DNA of 5,283 nt, from the NCBI GenBank assembly GCA_021772555.1, contig JAJFLT010000156.1, positions 1 through 5,283 of the forward strand, in the 5' to 3' direction. The notes beneath the pieces are model-generated. The model saw nothing but the letters and a program-made list of their open reading frames with translations, made no database searches and was not told the origin of the DNA. Positions 1 through 5,283 of this stretch are shown one piece after another (position 1 is the first letter of the stretch; each line of letters opens with the position of its first letter). Both the position numbers and the translations under genes were made by a program. The DNA comes from Opitutales bacterium. Its GTDB lineage: Bacteria; Verrucomicrobiota; Verrucomicrobiia; Opitutales; UBA2987.

Positions 1-248
1 GCCGTTGCTGTCGAATTTCTGGATACGGTCGTTATTCGAATCTACCACATAGACGTTACCGGAACTATCCAACGCCACATCCCGCGGGCCAACAAACTGT
101 CCATCGCCGCTGCCGTCTGTCCCCCATTTGAGATCGAATGGGGGCGGTGTTTGGGCTTCGAGGTGGAGTGGGGCCAAGACCAGGAAGAGGGCCGGTAGGT
201 ATCGGCAAAATTTGCCAGGAGGGAGGGGCAAGCCTCTTTTTTTAACAT
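1..248 (-). CDS. Secreted NHL-repeat beta-propeller protein, N-terminal part, with apparent frameshift or alternative start at an A7 run
   Basis: Partial gene that runs off the left edge. The frame read from 231 down to 1 gives a signal peptide (hydrophobic core ALFLVLAPLHL, then EAQ as a possible cleavage site). A textbook NHL unit follows from about 126 to 1: WGTDGSGDGQF, GPRDVALDSSGNVYVVDS, NNDRIQKFDSNG. NHL repeats form beta-propellers; secreted versions usually have no assigned catalytic role, and the ligand here is unknown. Start problem: the only nearby ATG (248-246), with AGGA 10 nt upstream, is one base out of this frame. Adding a single A to the A7 run right after it would give MLKKRGLPLPPGKF leading straight into the signal peptide. 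Without a shift, the first usable in-frame start is TTG at 231-229. It still gives a plausible but shorter signal peptide, with its AGAGG only 1 nt away, too close for a normal ribosome site. The in-frame region upstream has no ATG before a TGA near 318. The protein identity is well supported; the start is not. Confidence 0.72.
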
Positions 249-258
249 AGGTAGGAAA

Positions 259-262
259 TCCT
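259..262 (-). promoter_or_regulatory. Probable ribosome binding site (AGGA) for the NHL-repeat gene
   Basis: AGGA on the minus strand lies 10 nt before the ATG at 248-246. It matters because it favours that ATG as the intended start, even though the ATG is one base out of frame with the signal peptide and NHL repeat. The spacing is slightly long but workable. Confidence 0.4.
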
Positions 263-273
263 ATTTTACGGGG

Positions 274-295
274 TGATGTATTGAAAAATACATCA
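274..295. repeat. Perfect 9-bp inverted repeat with 4-nt loop in the predicted leader of the NHL gene
   Basis: The arms are TGATGTATT (274-282) and AATACATCA (287-295), exact reverse complements, separated by GAAA (283-286). The element lies between the predicted -10 box (312-317) and the start of the NHL gene, so it would fall about 10 to 32 nt into the minus-strand transcript. No T-run follows on either strand, so it does not look like an intrinsic terminator. It may be an operator for a dimeric regulator or an RNA hairpin in the 5' leader. On the plus strand the loop reads as a GNRA-type GAAA tetraloop; on the minus strand it reads TTTC. Confidence 0.6.
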
Positions 296-311
296 GAAGA
301 TATGAATAATT

Positions 312-340
312 TTCATAGAAAAATGAGAGCGTTTTGTCAA
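312..340 (-). promoter_or_regulatory. Sigma70-type promoter for the NHL-repeat gene
   Basis: On the minus strand a perfect -35 TTGACA (340-335) is followed after exactly 17 nt by TATGAA (317-312), which matches four of six -10 consensus positions. Transcription would begin near 305, giving a leader of about 57 nt before the ATG at 248, and that leader contains the inverted repeat at 274-295. The promoter lies between the end of the DJ-1/PfpI gene and the NHL gene, so the NHL gene can be transcribed independently of it. Two further TGACAA copies lie upstream on the same strand (at 346-351 and 385-390). Confidence 0.55.
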
Positions 341-439
341 TTCGATTGTCAGAGGAGGCGCTCGGATTCAGGCAAAATGCGCTATTGTCAGTGTCTTTTC
401 CCGGCGGTTGAAAATTAACGACGGAGTGGCAGGCGACAT

Positions 440-1054
440 TTATTCCTTATCGATGGATGGCTCCCAGGCATATTCCATGTGCCGGGCTGTTTCCAGGGCG
501 GTTTCCCGACCGAGGAGCCGGGCCACCGTGTAGAGAGACATGTCGATACCCGCGCTGATTCCCGCTGCCAGGATATATTTGCCATTGTCTACGAATCTCC
601 GATCGTCCCGCACTCGGGTATGGGGAGCCATTTTACGTAGTCGGTTGATGGCCTGGTGATGCGTTGTGGCCTCCAAACCATCGAGCAACCCAGCTTCGGC
701 CAGGAGGAGAGCCCCGGTGCAAACCGATAAAACCAATTCCGCTTTTTCAGTACGGTCCTTAATCCAGTCGATGAGTGGCTCATTGGAGATTTGCTGGCGG
801 ATGCCCATGCCGCCCGGTAAAAGCAGGATATCCATGGGTGGGCTTTCCCCGAGGGAATAATCGGACAATACCCGGAGGCCATTTCTGGCTCGTATTTCGG
901 GATTCTCCGCGACGGTGAATACATTAAATGGCTTCCTGCTGGATTCACCATCTGTGGATGCTCGGGTAATGCTGAATACTTCGAAAGGACCGCAAAAATC
1001 GAGCACCTCAACATCATCAAAAAGCAGAATTCCCAGGTTTTTGCTACAATTCAT
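440..1054 (-). CDS. DJ-1/PfpI (glutamine-amidotransferase-like) family protein, isonitrile hydratase-like
   Basis: A complete 204-residue cytoplasmic protein of the DJ-1/PfpI superfamily. The fold starts with the strand GILLFDDVEVLDFCGPFEVF (8-27), where Asp19 and Glu25 sit at positions conserved in isonitrile hydratase and in the amidotransferase-like domain of AraC-type GlxA regulators. The LLLPGG motif (78-82) is followed by the nucleophile elbow SVCTGALLLAEAGLLDG (110-126), with Cys112 as the expected nucleophile and Thr113 beside it, as in isonitrile hydratase. ATTHH (129-133) and the GISAGIDMSLYTVARLLG segment (165-182) complete the family pattern. There is no C-terminal AraC helix-turn-helix domain, so it is a stand-alone enzyme-like member rather than a regulator. 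The true substrate cannot be told: isonitrile hydration, glyoxalase/deglycase-like activity or another role are all possible. The ATG at 1054 is supported by GGAAG 8 nt upstream. I see no clear terminator after the TAA, and a separate promoter serves the next gene on the same strand. Confidence 0.9.
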   Translation of the reverse strand: MNCSKNLGILLFDDVEVLDFCGPFEVFSITRASTDGESSRKPFNVFTVAENPEIRARNGLRVLSDYSLGESPPMDILLLPGGMGIRQQISNEPLIDWIKDRTEKAELVLSVCTGALLLAEAGLLDGLEATTHHQAINRLRKMAPHTRVRDDRRFVDNGKYILAAGISAGIDMSLYTVARLLGRETALETARHMEYAWEPSIDKE

Positions 1055-1062
1055 TATTTTAG

Positions 1063-1067
1063 CTTCC
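1063..1067 (-). promoter_or_regulatory. Ribosome binding site (GGAAG) of the DJ-1/PfpI gene
   Basis: GGAAG on the minus strand, 8 nt before the ATG at 1054-1052, is well placed and supports this start. The palindrome TTAATTAA (1069-1076) lies directly upstream of it. The plus-strand genes of this window lack comparable sites. Confidence 0.5.
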
Positions 1068-1242
1068 GTTAATTAAGGTTCTAGGGTTGACACCGTTGAA
1101 CGGGTTTTCCAATTTCGGGCTTCTTTTTTCCCTTTAGCGTAAATTTCTGCTAATAGTAGTTATTAAATTTTGGATTAATTCGATAAATTACAAAAATAAG
1201 TTGAAGAATGGAACCGAATTCATCTACTGGCTGAGCGTCACA

Positions 1243-1254
1243 GAAAATATTTTC
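1243..1254. repeat. 12-bp perfect palindrome GAAAATATTTTC
   Basis: A perfectly self-complementary AT-rich site, about 100 bp upstream of the small Tat-like ORF and about 340 bp upstream of actA. It could be a regulator site for the operon. A 12-bp palindrome is expected roughly once in 4 kb by chance, more often in AT-rich DNA, so the evidence is weak. Confidence 0.3.
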
Positions 1255-1318
1255 CGGACCCCATAGCAGGTTTACGACTTTATTTCTCCTATTGTTTTAA
1301 CATTTACAGGTTCTTTAT

Positions 1319-1338
1319 TGAACTGAACTGAACTGAAA
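1319..1338 (+). repeat. Pentanucleotide tandem repeat (TGAAC x3 plus TGAAA)
   Basis: Three exact TGAAC units followed by a fourth unit with one change (TGAAA). It ends 17 nt before the ATG of the small ORF at 1356, in the place where a ribosome site would normally lie. Units of five bases can change leader length by slippage, but four copies is a low number. Confidence 0.6.
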
Positions 1339-1355
1339 CCCCTAAATAGCACTGG

Positions 1356-1544
1356 ATGTCAATTACCAGAATTGAGCGAAAAAGCTTTTTGAAGTGGATG
1401 TTGGGACTGAGTGCCGGATTGTTTGGCTTGGCCAAAACCGGCGTTTCCGGGCGGAAAGACCCCAAACTTGATTCTACTGGTGATAATTTGCCCGTGGTAA
1501 ACAGAGAACCAAGGGCGGTGGCGCGAAACAACCCTTTTGCCTGA
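1356..1544 (+). CDS. Small hypothetical protein with Tat-like signal sequence, upstream of actA
   Basis: A 62-codon ORF that I do not recognise. Residues 7-13 read ERKSFLK, close to the Tat consensus (S/T)RRxFLK but with Arg-Lys in place of Arg-Arg. A hydrophobic stretch follows (WMLGLSAGLFGLA, 14-26), then a short polar tail rich in Arg, Asp and Asn that ends in NNPFA. If exported and cleaved, only about 30 residues would remain; otherwise it could be a single-helix membrane peptide. The ATG is the first start after an in-frame TAG at 1347-1349, with no Shine-Dalgarno sequence. The gap to actA is 47 nt on the same strand, so it may be the first gene of the act operon. Known analogy: small Tat-signal proteins of about 65 residues accompany formate dehydrogenase operons (the 'formate dehydrogenase region TAT target' family). 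ActB downstream is a relative of those molybdoenzymes and has its own NRRHFLK Tat motif. It could also be a gene remnant or a chance ORF. Confidence 0.45.
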   Translation: MSITRIERKSFLKWMLGLSAGLFGLAKTGVSGRKDPKLDSTGDNLPVVNREPRAVARNNPFA

Positions 1545-1591
1545 TGTGGGCGTTGAAGCGCGGAATGGGTTGAATTTTGTTTTTTTGAATA

Positions 1592-2245
1592 ATGGCGAAT
1601 ATTTTCCCCAAATGGTCCAATAAGGTACCACTGAATGCGATCATCGCCTTGTTTCTATTGAGCAGTGTCGGGACCGCTGGAGTGTATTACTTTTTTTCGC
1701 CCAAATACACCCGCATAGGCTATCAACCGACCCAACCGGTGGCTTACGACCACAGCCTGCATGTCAACCAACTCGGCCTGGACTGCCGCTACTGCCATAC
1801 TTATGTGGACCGCTCGGAGCACGCCAACGTGCCGGATGCGGCAACCTGCATGAATTGCCACAACCAGGTTTTGCCCGACAGCCCGCAATTGGCGCCCATC
1901 CGGGAAAGCTTTCAATCGGGCGAACCCGTCCCCTGGGTCCGTGTGCATAAATTGCCCGATTACGTTTATTTCGACCATTCCGCGCACGTCAACAGGGGCG
2001 TCAGTTGTGTCGAGTGCCACGGGCAAATCAATGAAATGAAAGTAGTCGAACACGCGGAACCATTGAGCATGGATTTTTGCCTTTCCTGTCACCGTAATCC
2101 GGCAGAAAAATTGCGACCGCTTGACAAAATTTACGATTTGGACTGGAAAGCACCCAACAAAGAGAAGCAGCTCGAAATGGGTAAACAACTCGTCGAAGCA
2201 TGGAAAATCGACCCGCCTTTGAGCTGTTCCCGATGCCACCGATGA
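1592..2245 (+). CDS. actA: Alternative complex III pentaheme cytochrome c subunit ActA
   Basis: A 217-residue multiheme cytochrome c, the electron-output subunit of alternative complex III, acting on the periplasmic side. A single N-terminal membrane helix (about 14-35) acts as an uncleaved anchor. Five CxxCH heme-binding motifs follow: CRYCH (65-69), CMNCH (86-90), CVECH (139-143), CLSCH (163-167) and CSRCH (212-216). Five hemes is the number known for ActA. Two halves resemble each other: YDHSLHVNQ before the first heme pair and FDHSAHVNR before the second, which supplies extra His residues as likely distal axial ligands. The last heme motif is almost at the C-terminus, followed only by Arg. 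The ATG at 1592 gives the family's usual basic start (MANIFPKWSNK); the leader is AT-rich without a clear Shine-Dalgarno sequence. The stop overlaps the actB start by four bases (ATGA, 2242-2245). Length and motifs fit an intact gene. Confidence 0.95.
   Translation: MANIFPKWSNKVPLNAIIALFLLSSVGTAGVYYFFSPKYTRIGYQPTQPVAYDHSLHVNQLGLDCRYCHTYVDRSEHANVPDAATCMNCHNQVLPDSPQLAPIRESFQSGEPVPWVRVHKLPDYVYFDHSAHVNRGVSCVECHGQINEMKVVEHAEPLSMDFCLSCHRNPAEKLRPLDKIYDLDWKAPNKEKQLEMGKQLVEAWKIDPPLSCSRCHR
2242..2245 (+). promoter_or_regulatory. ATGA stop/start overlap coupling actA and actB
   Basis: The actB ATG (2242-2244) overlaps the actA TGA (2243-2245). No Shine-Dalgarno-like sequence precedes it (the bases before are CCCGATGCCACCG), so re-initiation by ribosomes finishing actA is the likely route. 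This would favour balanced synthesis of two subunits that join in one complex. Confidence 0.75.
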
Positions 2246-5200
2246 TTCTCCCAAAACAACAAGAACAAGCTGTGAAACCTGCGGAAAACCTCCGCAGTGG
2301 CCCTAGCTACTGGAAAAGCCTCGACGAGTTGGCCGACACGGCTGAATTCCGCCAGTGGGTGGAGCGTGAGTTTCCCGCCGGGGCTTCCGAATTGGAGGGT
2401 GTCAACCGCAGGCATTTTCTCAAGATCATGGCTGCCACATTCGCTTTTGCCGGAGCCGGTATGGCTGGCTGCCGCAGGCCGGAACAGCATATTTTACCCT
2501 ATTCGAAACAGCCCGAAAATAACGTTCCGGGGGTTCCCGTTTATTTTTCCACCTCCATGCCGACGGCCCGGGACAACATTCCCCTGGTCGTGGAGACCCA
2601 CCAGAATCGTCCCACCAAGATCGAGGGTAATCCTGCTTACAGCCCGTATGGTGGAGCCACCAATCTTTACGCTCAGGCATCCATCCTCGATTTGTATGAT
2701 CCGGACCGGGCGGCAACGAGTAAAAAAGGGTCACGGGAAATAAGCCAATCGGAGGTGGAGGCATGGCTTGATGCAATCGGTGAAAAATACCGTCCCACGC
2801 AGGGACAGGGTCTGGCCATCCTGGCCGAGGGAAGCACTTCCCCGACCCGCGAACGTCTCGTTAAAGCTCTCCAGGAGAGATTTCCGCGAGGCATTTGGGC
2901 GGAATACGATCCAGCCCAACGAAATAATGCGGAATCGGCTGCGGCCCGGCTTTTTGGAGAAAAACTGCGGCCCAGTTACCATTTTAAAAATGCGCGCCGA
3001 ATTTTATCCTTCGACGCGGACTTTATAAACAGCGGGCCTGGCCACCTGCAATACGCCCGGGAATTTTCGGATCGGCGAAGGGTTCACGACCCCGCTGAAA
3101 TCGAAAAAATGAGCCGCCTTTATATGGCCGAGAGCCATTACAGCGTGACGGGAACGATGGCCGATCACCGTCTCCGTTTACCGGCCAGCCATATTCCAGC
3201 ACTGGCCGCTTTGGTAACCGCCGAATTGCTCGAAAAGATGGGCCGCGACGCGTCTCTGGCAGCGCTCCTGCGCCGAAAAGCGGACGGTTTGGAGGTGGAT
3301 GCCGCCTGGGTTGCGGAATGTGTGGCCGATCTTATCGAACACAAAGGCGAAGCCATCATCGTAGCCGGTGAGGACCAACCGGTGGAAGTCCACCAACTGG
3401 CCTATTTGGCCAACGATCTTTTGTCCGCCCAAGGAAAAACGGTGGAATATCTGAAAGTTTCGGAAAACGCGGGCGCCACCATTGAGGAACTTGCGGAGGC
3501 CATTCAAGCCGGTCGGGTGGAAACCTTTATAATTCTCGGTGGTAATCCGGCCTACAATACCCCCGGCGACCTTAATTGGGCCGATTTGCAGGGAATGGTG
3601 GAAGAAGTTATCCACTATGGTTATTATGAGGATGAGACATCCGCTCTTTCCCAAGGACATATCGCCGCTGTCCATTACCTGGAATCCTGGGGGGACGGAC
3701 GCGCCTGTGATGGGACCATTCTGCCGGTGCAGCCGATGATTTTGCCTTTATTTGACGGCTTACAGGAAATTGCTCTGCTGGCCCGTCTGGCCGGCCTGGA
3801 GGAAACCGATCCCTACCTTTTGGTGCGCCAAACGATTGCCGCATACACCGGCGAACTCGACAGCGATCGAGCTTTTGAACGCTTCCTCAGCGATGGACTC
3901 CTCGAAAATTCGGGCTATGCCTGGGCGAAAGTCGCCGTCAACAAAGGGGCCTTGCAAAAGGACGTGGCCGGGATGGACTTATCCACTAGGCAGTTTTCCG
4001 GCGGCAACCTGGAAGTTCGCATCACGACAGACCCCAAAATGCTGGATGGGCGCTATAGCAACAATGGCTGGTTGCAGGAGTGTCCCGACCCCATATCAAA
4101 GATCACCTGGGACAATGTCATTTCCATCAGCCCGAAATTGGCCCGAGAATTAGGCTGGGAGCCCGACACCCCGCGCTCCCCCGTTTCCCGGTTTCTGAAA
4201 CTGGCGGAAGTTTCGGCTAAAAGATTTAACGATTTTCAAATGGGGCGTCAACTCGCCCCGGTGGGTAGGCTTTCAATCAACGGGACGACGCTTGAAGGTC
4301 CCATCGATGTCCAGCCCGGACTAGCCGATTATACCGTTGTTCTGACGACCGGCTATGGGCGCACAAAATCCGGACGGGTGGGGGACAATGTCGGCTTCAG
4401 TGCTTATCCACTGGTATCTTCGAATTCCGGTGGCATTGTACGGGGTGCCCAATTGGATCTGGCCGGGACCACGCATCACTTGGCCAATACCCAGGAACAC
4501 TGGTCCATGGAAGGCCGCGCCATCATCCGGGAAGCCAATGTGGAGGACTTTCATAAGGATCCTCATTTTGTGGAGAAACTGGGTATGGAATCCCACTCTC
4601 CCCCGGTCATGGGCAGCGCCAAGGATATGTCGCTGCAAGAGCAGGCCCTTACCCAGCCACGTGGCAACTCCATGTATGAAACGCCAGATTTCGGCGGCGA
4701 ACAGCAATGGGGCATGACCATCGACCTCAATGTTTGCACCGGATGCAGCGCCTGCATGATCGCCTGCCAAAGTGAAAACAATATCCCGATCGTGGGCAAG
4801 GACCAGGTGGCCCGGGGACGGGAAATGCACTGGATTCGCCTCGACCGCTACTATTCCAGCGGCGACACGGAGGAGAACAAACGTCACATACCGGACAATC
4901 CGCAGATTTCCGTGGCCCCGATTCCCTGCATGCATTGCGAGATGGCGCCCTGCGAGCAAGTCTGCCCAGTCAATGCCACAGTGCACGACTCCCAGGGGCT
5001 CAACGTGATGGCCTACAATCGCTGCGTGGGCACTCGTTATTGTGCCAATAATTGCCCTTATAAAGTCCGGCGCTTCAACTTTTTCGATTGGAACAAACGC
5101 GAAATAGACCACTTTTACGAAGGCCCTCTGGGGCCATCGGGAAAAGCAGAAATCAAAAGCTTGCAAAAGAATCCCGAGGTCACCGTCCGCATGCGCGGGG

Positions 5201-5283
5201 TGATGGAGAAATGCACCTATTGCCAGCAGCGAATCGATGTCGAGGTGATCAAAGCCAAAGTGGCCGCCCGGGATTCCGCCGAT
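2242..5283 (+). CDS. actB: Alternative complex III subunit ActB (fused molybdopterin-oxidoreductase-like and iron-sulfur domains), 3' end outside window
   Basis: An open frame of 1014 codons with no stop, cut by the right edge. ActB is the large peripheral subunit of alternative complex III, the quinol:cytochrome c (or oxidase) oxidoreductase. Residues 22-45 (GPSYWKSLDELADTAEF...) are the characteristic N-terminal extension of 'TAT-variant-translocated' oxidoreductases. The Tat motif NRRHFLK (55-61) and hydrophobic core follow, ending in MAGC with Cys77 as a possible lipidation site. B1 domain (about 90-780): molybdopterin-oxidoreductase-like, including HYLESWGDGRACDGTI (478-493), but with no cysteine cluster at its start; the only cysteines between 78 and 831 are at 360, 489 and 614, so no bound molybdenum cofactor or iron-sulfur centre is expected, as known for ACIII. 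B2 domain (about 820 on): PsrB-like, with C832-C835-C838-C842, C896-C899-C904-C908, C928-C934-C938 and C991-C994. Thr931 replaces the fourth Cys of the third motif, fitting the [3Fe-4S] cluster. The last Cys pair and tail, perhaps 80-110 residues, are missing. No Shine-Dalgarno sequence; the ATGA overlap suggests translational coupling to actA. Confidence 0.95.
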   Translation, partial: MILPKQQEQAVKPAENLRSGPSYWKSLDELADTAEFRQWVEREFPAGASELEGVNRRHFLKIMAATFAFAGAGMAGCRRPEQHILPYSKQPENNVPGVPVYFSTSMPTARDNIPLVVETHQNRPTKIEGNPAYSPYGGATNLYAQASILDLYDPDRAATSKKGSREISQSEVEAWLDAIGEKYRPTQGQGLAILAEGSTSPTRERLVKALQERFPRGIWAEYDPAQRNNAESAAARLFGEKLRPSYHFKNARRILSFDADFINSGPGHLQYAREFSDRRRVHDPAEIEKMSRLYMAESHYSVTGTMADHRLRLPASHIPALAALVTAELLEKMGRDASLAALLRRKADGLEVDAAWVAECVADLIEHKGEAIIVAGEDQPVEVHQLAYLANDLLSAQGKTVEYLKVSENAGATIEELAEAIQAGRVETFIILGGNPAYNTPGDLNWADLQGMVEEVIHYGYYEDETSALSQGHIAAVHYLESWGDGRACDGTILPVQPMILPLFDGLQEIALLARLAGLEETDPYLLVRQTIAAYTGELDSDRAFERFLSDGLLENSGYAWAKVAVNKGALQKDVAGMDLSTRQFSGGNLEVRITTDPKMLDGRYSNNGWLQECPDPISKITWDNVISISPKLARELGWEPDTPRSPVSRFLKLAEVSAKRFNDFQMGRQLAPVGRLSINGTTLEGPIDVQPGLADYTVVLTTGYGRTKSGRVGDNVGFSAYPLVSSNSGGIVRGAQLDLAGTTHHLANTQEHWSMEGRAIIREANVEDFHKDPHFVEKLGMESHSPPVMGSAKDMSLQEQALTQPRGNSMYETPDFGGEQQWGMTIDLNVCTGCSACMIACQSENNIPIVGKDQVARGREMHWIRLDRYYSSGDTEENKRHIPDNPQISVAPIPCMHCEMAPCEQVCPVNATVHDSQGLNVMAYNRCVGTRYCANNCPYKVRRFNFFDWNKREIDHFYEGPLGPSGKAEIKSLQKNPEVTVRMRGVMEKCTYCQQRIDVEVIKAKVAARDSAD

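Larger units (their letters stand above)
1055..1355. other. AT-rich divergent intergenic region, no gene found
   Basis: About 300 bp between the divergent DJ-1/PfpI gene and the plus-strand operon. It should hold the promoters of both, but I found no well-matched -35/-10 pair for either. A perfect TTGACA at 1087-1092 (plus) has no acceptable -10 box at the right distance. Small symmetrical elements present are CCGTT-G-AACGG (1093-1103), the 12-bp palindrome GAAAATATTTTC (1243-1254), and a short TGAAC repeat at 1319-1338. No tRNA, terminator hairpin or convincing small ORF is visible. Confidence 0.6.

Noticed and set aside
42..248. 68-codon frame starting at the ATG 248 (minus)
   Set aside because: Downstream of the A run it is out of frame with the signal peptide and NHL repeat and has no family resemblance. 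Only the ATG itself may be meaningful, as the start before the frame break.
396..414. Possible terminator after the DJ-1/PfpI gene (TTTTC ... GAAAA)
   Set aside because: Only five weak A/T-rich pairs around a 9-nt loop, with no following T-run in the gene's direction.
1087..1115. Plus-strand promoter from the perfect TTGACA at 1087-1092
   Set aside because: No acceptable -10 box at 16-18 nt (the sequence there is CAATTT/AATTTC), and it is about 260 bp from the first plus-strand start.
1359..1631. 90-codon minus-strand ORF overlapping the small Tat-like ORF and the actA start
   Set aside because: No motif, hydrophobic pattern or ribosome site; it overlaps the well-supported actA start, and the plus-strand ORF is the more protein-like of the two.
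1655..2254. Minus-strand ORF of 199 codons opposite actA
   Set aside because: It mirrors actA, whose five CxxCH motifs prove the plus strand is coding; no motif in the antisense product.
4321..5166. Long minus-strand ORF of 281 codons opposite the 3' half of actB
   Set aside because: It is the exact antisense of conserved ActB sequence including the iron-sulfur motifs, contains no recognisable domain, and has no visible ribosome site. It is explained by the codon bias of actB.
2242..5283. ActB as a true molybdopterin enzyme (formate dehydrogenase, DMSO or polysulfide reductase)
   Set aside because: No N-terminal iron-sulfur cysteine motif or obvious molybdenum ligand region; B1 and B2 domains are fused in one chain; and a pentaheme ActA lies directly upstream. 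All fit ACIII.

Overview
The window looks like chromosomal DNA of an aerobic, Gram-negative bacterium with an alternative complex III (ACIII) respiratory chain. The protein style suggests Verrucomicrobiota (Opitutales/Puniceicoccales-like) rather than Bacteroidota. That placement is an impression from protein resemblance only. Nothing in the window is diagnostic for a mobile element, phage, CRISPR array, tRNA or rRNA.

Left part, minus strand. Positions 1-248 carry the start of a secreted NHL-repeat (beta-propeller) protein that runs off the left edge. Its best ATG and its signal-peptide/NHL frame are separated by one base at a run of seven A, so the start is either frameshifted or uses a TTG. 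Upstream lie a good sigma70-type promoter (335-340 and 312-317) and a 9-bp perfect inverted repeat with a 4-nt loop in the predicted leader (274-295). Positions 440-1054 encode a complete DJ-1/PfpI-family (isonitrile hydratase-like) protein.

Middle. About 300 bp of AT-rich non-coding DNA (1055-1355) separates the minus-strand genes from a plus-strand respiratory operon. It holds a 12-bp palindrome and a short TGAAC tandem repeat, but I see no convincing promoter or RNA gene. A 62-codon ORF (1356-1544) with a Tat-like signal sequence sits directly upstream of actA.

Right part, plus strand. actA (1592-2245) encodes the membrane-anchored pentaheme cytochrome c of ACIII. actB (2242 to the right edge, 1014 codons and still open) overlaps it by four bases (ATGA). 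ActB is the usual fusion of a molybdopterin-oxidoreductase-like domain without visible cofactor ligands (B1) and a PsrB-like iron-sulfur domain (B2), with a Tat signal inside an N-terminal extension. In ACIII, electrons from quinol pass through the B2 iron-sulfur clusters and the ActA hemes to a cytochrome c or directly to a terminal oxidase. The rest of the operon (actC/NrfD-like, actD, actE, actF, often cytochrome oxidase genes) would be expected just beyond position 5283.

The core of the window is a known system. The less explained items are the broken or slippery start of the NHL gene and its leader hairpin, and the small Tat-like ORF ahead of actA.
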